Below, piece after piece: positions 60,173-64,000 of a DNA stretch of 64,000 nt. The DNA is from Megamerina dolium. Taxonomy: Eukaryota; Arthropoda; Insecta; Diptera; Megamerinidae. Every line of letters begins with the position of its first letter. Positions within the stretch are counted from its first letter, which is position 1. A program made the position numbers and the translations under genes. Location: assembly GCA_963854835.1 (NCBI GenBank), contig OY978526.1, positions 74,310,418-74,374,417 on the forward strand, written 5' to 3'. The notes below the pieces were generated by a model. It was not told the DNA's origin. It worked only from the letters and a program-made list of their open reading frames with translations, and ran no database searches.

Positions 60173-62328
60173 ATGGACAAGTTTTTAACAAAAAGTGGTA
60201 AGAAATCTAAGAGTAAATGGAATTCGAATTTTTATGTCAAATTTTATAATTTAGGTAGTAGAAAACGACAAGGGAGTACTGAAAACGAAGCACACCCGGT
60301 ACATTCTCCGCCACAGGTGCGTAACAAAAAGTAAAACAAAAACTGTGTCTACAATTTCAAATTGATTGTTTTTAGGTATCAAAGCAAAAATGAAAGCCAA
60401 CGAATTATTCTAAAGCTTGGGAGGAGGATGTCTTGCTAAAAACTTGGATTGAAAAAAGCCCAAACAATTTGGCATTTTGTAAAGTATGCCAGTGTGAAAT
60501 CCGAGCTCAAGGCGGAATCACGGATCTCAAAATACATGCCAAGACATCGAAACATATTGAAAGGTCAAATGCAATTAAAATGCATGCGGCATCTAGCTCG
60601 TGTTTTTATGAAGCAGGAAAATTCAGCACAAAGGTTTCTAATATAGAAGTGCACTTGGCAGCGTTCTGCGCAGAACACAACATCTCGTTTTTAGCGATGG
60701 AGCATTTGGTTCCTCTCCTAAAAGCAAATGTTCCAGATTCGGAACTATTGAAAAACGTGTCATGCGGCAGAACAAAAACGACCGCAATACTTAAAAACGT
60801 TTTAGGAGAAACGCAACTGGAGGAGGTTTGCAGTTTGTTGCAAAGTTCATGGTTTTCGCTCTGCGTGGACGAATCGACAGACATATCTACCACGAAGCTT
60901 TTATCGGTAGTCGTTCGAGTTGCATATCAGAGTAAGATGCACGATTTCTTTTTTGACTTGATAAAAGTAAAAGACTGTGATGCAAATGGTATCTACACTA
61001 GCATCGTTCAAACTTTTGTAAGCCATAAAATAGATTATAAGAAAAATATGATAGGATATGCAGCAGATGGTGCTAATGTGATGACAGGTACTCATCATTC
61101 CGTGGCTACTCTGCTTAAAAAGGATTGTCCAAACCTTATTGTTTTTAAATGCATATGTCATTCATTCGCACTCTGTGCTAATTTTGCATGCAAATTCTTG
61201 CCAGACTATGTGGAAGGTGGTGCGAGGGATATTTACAATTTCATTCAAAATAGTCCAAGACGTATTGACTTATTTTCAGAACTCCAAATGTTATTGGACT
61301 ATAATCCAAGAAAGCTGTTGCACCCTTCGCAAACTCGTTGGCTGTCTTTGGAGTTGACAGTAAATCAGCTTCTAAGCCGGTTTGAAGCTCTGAAATTATT
61401 TTTTTTACATGAAGACGTACAGAAATTTGACTCGGCTAAGAGAATCGATAGCATTTTGCGAAATCCTCAATTCGAGCTTTATTTATTATTTCTAAAATTT
61501 ATATTGAAAGATATTAATAAATTAAACAAACTATTTCAAAGTGAAAGTCCTCAAATTCATTTGCTTAATAGTGCAATAACTCGTTTATACAAACAAATAT
61601 TGCAGTACTTTATAAAAGATAAGTTTTTCAACGAAAATGAATTTAAAAAAATTGATATAAATGACTCTGCATGTCTAAGACCTCTCATGGATATATATTT
61701 AGGTAGCGAAATATGTACAGCATTGACGTCAACTCATCAACTACCTCAATCGGAGGAAAATGACTTTAGAGAACACTGCTTGAAATTTTATGTTGAGCTA
61801 TGCAATAGATTGTTAATAAAATATGACTTTGAAAACGATTTTCTCAAAGCTGTGGAACTGTTGGCTCCGCGGAATGTTTTAAAAACTTATCAACCATCCT
61901 TAGCACAGTTAAGTAGTCGTTTGGCAAATGTATTATGCGTAGAAGATTTACAGGAAGTTGATGATGAATGGCTCGAATTACGTCAAAGCAATTTTACTGC
62001 ATTAAAATTAACATCCGAAACCGACATTGAAGTATTTTGGGAGTCAATTTTTAAGTTAAAAAAAGGCGATGGAAGTGAAGCTTTTCCTCTTTTGAGAAAA
62101 GTAGTATCTGCGGTTCTTTGCATGCCAGTTTCCACAGCAAATGTAGAGAGAATATTTTCACAAATCAATTTAAATAAAACTAAAATCAGGAATAAGCTAC
62201 AAATTCCAGCACTTTGCGGAATCTTACGAACAAAAGATCTTATAAAAAAAAATGACTCGACTTGTATTACGTTCGAATCATCAAATGAAATGTACAACAA
62301 AATCAATCAAAATATGTATAAAATATGA
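60173..62328 (+). CDS. hAT-family transposase, two exons, one in-frame TGA
   Basis: Cut-and-paste transposase of the hAT superfamily, acting on its element ends in the nucleus. I infer exon 1 60173-60316 (48 codons, MDKFLTKSGKKSKSKWNSNF to HSPPQ), a 59-bp intron with CAG/GTGCGT donor and TTTTTAG acceptor, and exon 2 60376-62328. The joined frame is continuous, about 698 residues, except for TGA at 60391-60393 (CGA to TGA is likely). Alternatively a weak AG at 60395-60396 could be used as acceptor and would skip it. Domains: BED-type zinc finger (C83, C86, H102, H108 in CKVC...HAKTSKH); RNase-H-like core with CVDESTD (Asp 213) and YAADGANVMTG (Asp 279); QTRWLSLE around residue 360; C-terminal hAT dimerisation region with PVSTANVERIFS (around 639). 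I cannot place the third catalytic Glu with certainty. Length is typical. TIRs and target duplication around it confirm identity. Confidence 0.8.
60317..60375 (+). other. Inferred 59-bp intron of the hAT transposase
   Basis: GTGCGT donor, pyrimidine-rich TTGTTTTTAG acceptor and a length typical for short fly introns. The reading frame is kept across the join, apart from the TGA five codons into exon 2. Confidence 0.65.
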
Positions 62329-62595
62329 AACTGAATTTTTTTAATTACAAAAGAAAATGTGATTTATGTAAAATGTAGTATTATCGTATTTAAGCTTGTT
62401 ATTTTATTCAAAATGAATTGTTTTGTTTCGTATTTAAACTTTTTATTTTATTCAAAATGAATTGTTTTGTGTTATGTTTTTTTAATAAAATTAAAAGAAG
62501 AAACGTTATTTTACAAAAATCTCGTTTTTGAAGGTTACAGTTTTTTGGTTCAAAATACAGTTTTTTTTTGTCAGTTTCACAGTTTTTTGAAAAAA

Positions 62596-62611
62596 AAATC
62601 TGGCAACATTG
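62596..62611 (-). repeat. Right TIR of the hAT element
   Basis: Read in reverse CAATGTTGCCAGATTT. Confidence 0.9.
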
Positions 62612-62869
62612 AACGGTACCCACCTGTCGGCAAGCAATTGGCAATTCTTCAGACAGTAACAACTTGCCATGAAAAAAGCTTCTTAAAGAACTCTGTGACA
62701 AAGCTCAGAAAAAGTGATGTCACAAGTGTTCTGCCGTTCGGAACCGGCTAAAATAAGTAGGTCCCTTCTAATATTGTCCAAAATTTAAGACGCACAACAG
62801 TAATGGAAGAGAAGCTCGGCCAATGAGCCCTTTGGGGCTTTAAGTGCCACATATTTATTTATTTTATTT

Positions 62870-62882
62870 ATTTTAAATGCTA
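62870..62882. repeat. Right 13-bp target duplication of the nested SINE
   Basis: Exact copy of 59688-59700. Confidence 0.92.
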
Positions 62883-63859
62883 CCAATATTTAATAATTTC
62901 TGCATTTAATATGTAGCGGTAGAGAGAGAAATCGAATAAATTTATACCAAATTTCGTTCCATATGTAGAAAATAATTCCATCAAGAAAAAAGCAATGAAA
63001 CTACAATTCATGCTCACAATAAGCAATTAATATTTATGTAATCAAACTACATAAAACAACTTTTGTATTGTAAATTGTTTACAATGTACTCATTTTTATG
63101 GCAAATCGCAAGTTATATTGTCAAGTACAATGTACAAATGTACATGCCATATATTACATACCTAAGTGTAGTATGTGTAAACATAAATATTTATATTTAT
63201 AAGTATGTAGAACATATTGAATATTATTTCTTTTTTTTTGTAACGAGTACATTGTAAAGCAGATAACAAAAAAAAAAAAAAAAAACAGTAGCATTCTCAA
63301 ATAAAAATGCAATACAATAAAAAATAAACAAAATATTTGAATACATTGTAATTATTTTGAAATTAAAATCAAGTTAGTACTCAACGCAATATAATGTATT
63401 AATTATTCAATACAAAAATTAATAAACAAATAATATAATAAACAATTATTAATTGCTCATTTAAAAGTTCATACAATTTGAATGTATGAATTTACATATG
63501 TATTGTACTCATTTAAGTATGCATAAAGCCTATTGAATTAAATAAATATATATATTTGTATATTGAATTTTAATTGTATACTAATGTGTTAAACAGTGAC
63601 GATAAAATAAAAATGTGAATATTTTAGGTAATTTTTTTTTTTCATTTCATTAATATCAACATTGCATAGTTGATTAAAAGTATGCGAAAAGCCATTAGGA
63701 GTTGTTACACTCTATAAAGGATTTTTAAATTTACTAAGGAATATTTATAAAAGTGTCCTTATAGTGCGATTTAGCGGCTCTATATGTCAGCTACATTAAA
63801 TAATCGGCGTAGCTCACTTATTTCTTGCAGGATTAATTCCAACTATACAAATTATTTTA
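62883..63859. other. AT-rich DNA without recognisable gene
   Basis: No gene seen. Poly-A at 63267-63285 and several TA-rich runs. Confidence 0.6.
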
Positions 63860-64000
63860 CTGTATTTTTATACCCTGCATAATGCAATATGCATGGTATA
63901 TTCATTTCGGTCAGATGTTTGTGTCCACTTGAAGGAATCTCCGGAGATATAGACATGGATATATATTCATGATCAGCGTCGATTAAATTTTCGATTTAAC
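63860..64000 (+). repeat. Start of a dispersed repeat related to family C
   Basis: TATACCCTGCATAATGCAAT, GCATGGTATATTCATTTCGG, CCACTTGAAGGAATCTCCGG and ATATATTCATGATCAGCGTC. I remember this wording (TATACCCTG...GGTATATT, then an AAGGAA...CGGAGA phrase and a GATCAGC phrase) from dispersed repeats common in fly genomes. It runs off the end of the window. Confidence 0.45.

Larger units (their letters stand above)
59819..62611 (+). mobile_element. hAT DNA transposon, 2793 bp, nearly intact
   Basis: The terminal repeats are CAGTGTTGCCATATTT at the left and, reversed, CAATGTTGCCAGATTT at the right (two mismatches in 16). The 8-bp target duplication AACGGTAC (59811-59818 and 62612-62619) is exact, and 8 bp is the hAT hallmark. 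The transposase gene (60173-62328) fills the centre. Both subterminal regions carry repeated ACAGTTTTTT motifs. The exact duplication and almost open gene point to a recent insertion into the SINE. Confidence 0.95.
59701..62869 (+). mobile_element. Full-length tRNA-headed SINE split by a hAT insertion
   Basis: The SINE head and first body part lie at 59701-59818 and the rest at 62612-62869. Removing the hAT element and one 8-bp target duplication leaves about 370 bp. It starts GGGTGCCGTAGCTCAGTGG, continues through GAACGGTACCCACCTGTCGG and AAATAAGTAGGTCCCTTCTA, and ends GGGGCTTTAAGTGCCAC with an ATTT-rich tail. The flanking ATTTTAAATGCTA copies show a single SINE insertion that is older than the hAT insertion. 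Confidence 0.93.

Overview
This 64 kb window is AT-rich eukaryotic DNA in which I find no convincing host gene. It looks like intergenic or deep-intron sequence of a higher dipteran, with a tephritid fruit fly as my best guess. That guess rests on the many short TACATATGTA-type runs, the abundance and variety of Tc1/mariner elements, a tRNA-headed SINE, jockey-like, RTE-like and RNase-H-bearing LINE fragments, and a background of degenerate 'cryptic satellite' repeats. The organism is inference only.

Layout. 1-7.8 kb: repeat remnants, a 357-bp TIR element (2672-3028) and a degenerate ~145-bp-period array (5780-6480). 7.9-16.2 kb: a pile-up of Tc1/mariner DNA. It holds a D34D mariner (7858-9055), a broken relative of the DD41D group (11100-11640), a complete DD41D element with TA duplication (13167-14468), a mariner fragment (15120-15600) and, directly beside it, a 581-bp internally deleted DD41D-type element with both ends (15603-16183). 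A candidate solo LTR (11990-12353) and an unidentified protein-like relic (11722-11988) sit in the middle. 17-31 kb: arrays of a ~170-bp degenerate repeat (family A) in both orientations, a TIR-bounded element (18604-19930), two RTE-like LINE fragments (21980-22622; 23650-24680), a ~150-bp repeat array (family B, 24690-25450) and an RNase-H LINE fragment (28650-29400). 30.8-32.0 kb: a second copy of the DD41D element, reversed. 33-57 kb: mostly non-coding AT-rich DNA with microsatellites, a jockey-like LINE 3' end (40560-41255), SINE copies (34508, 43159, 49782), further A and B arrays, and a short protein-like stretch followed by AATAAA (54581-54727). 57.5-64 kb: family C repeats, a reversed SINE, a D34D mariner fragment (58605-59521) and the best-preserved item in the window. 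That item is a 2.79-kb hAT transposon (59819-62611) with TIRs and an 8-bp target duplication, nested inside a full-length SINE that itself has a 13-bp target duplication.

How the parts relate. Nothing here forms a pathway; the window records successive insertions. The hAT transposase is almost intact (BED finger, RNase-H-like core, C-terminal dimerisation region, one 59-bp intron, one in-frame TGA). The two DD41D copies share the same premature TGA, which suggests both came from an already broken source and were moved by a transposase supplied in trans. The 581-bp derivative shows how a MITE can arise from such an element by internal deletion.
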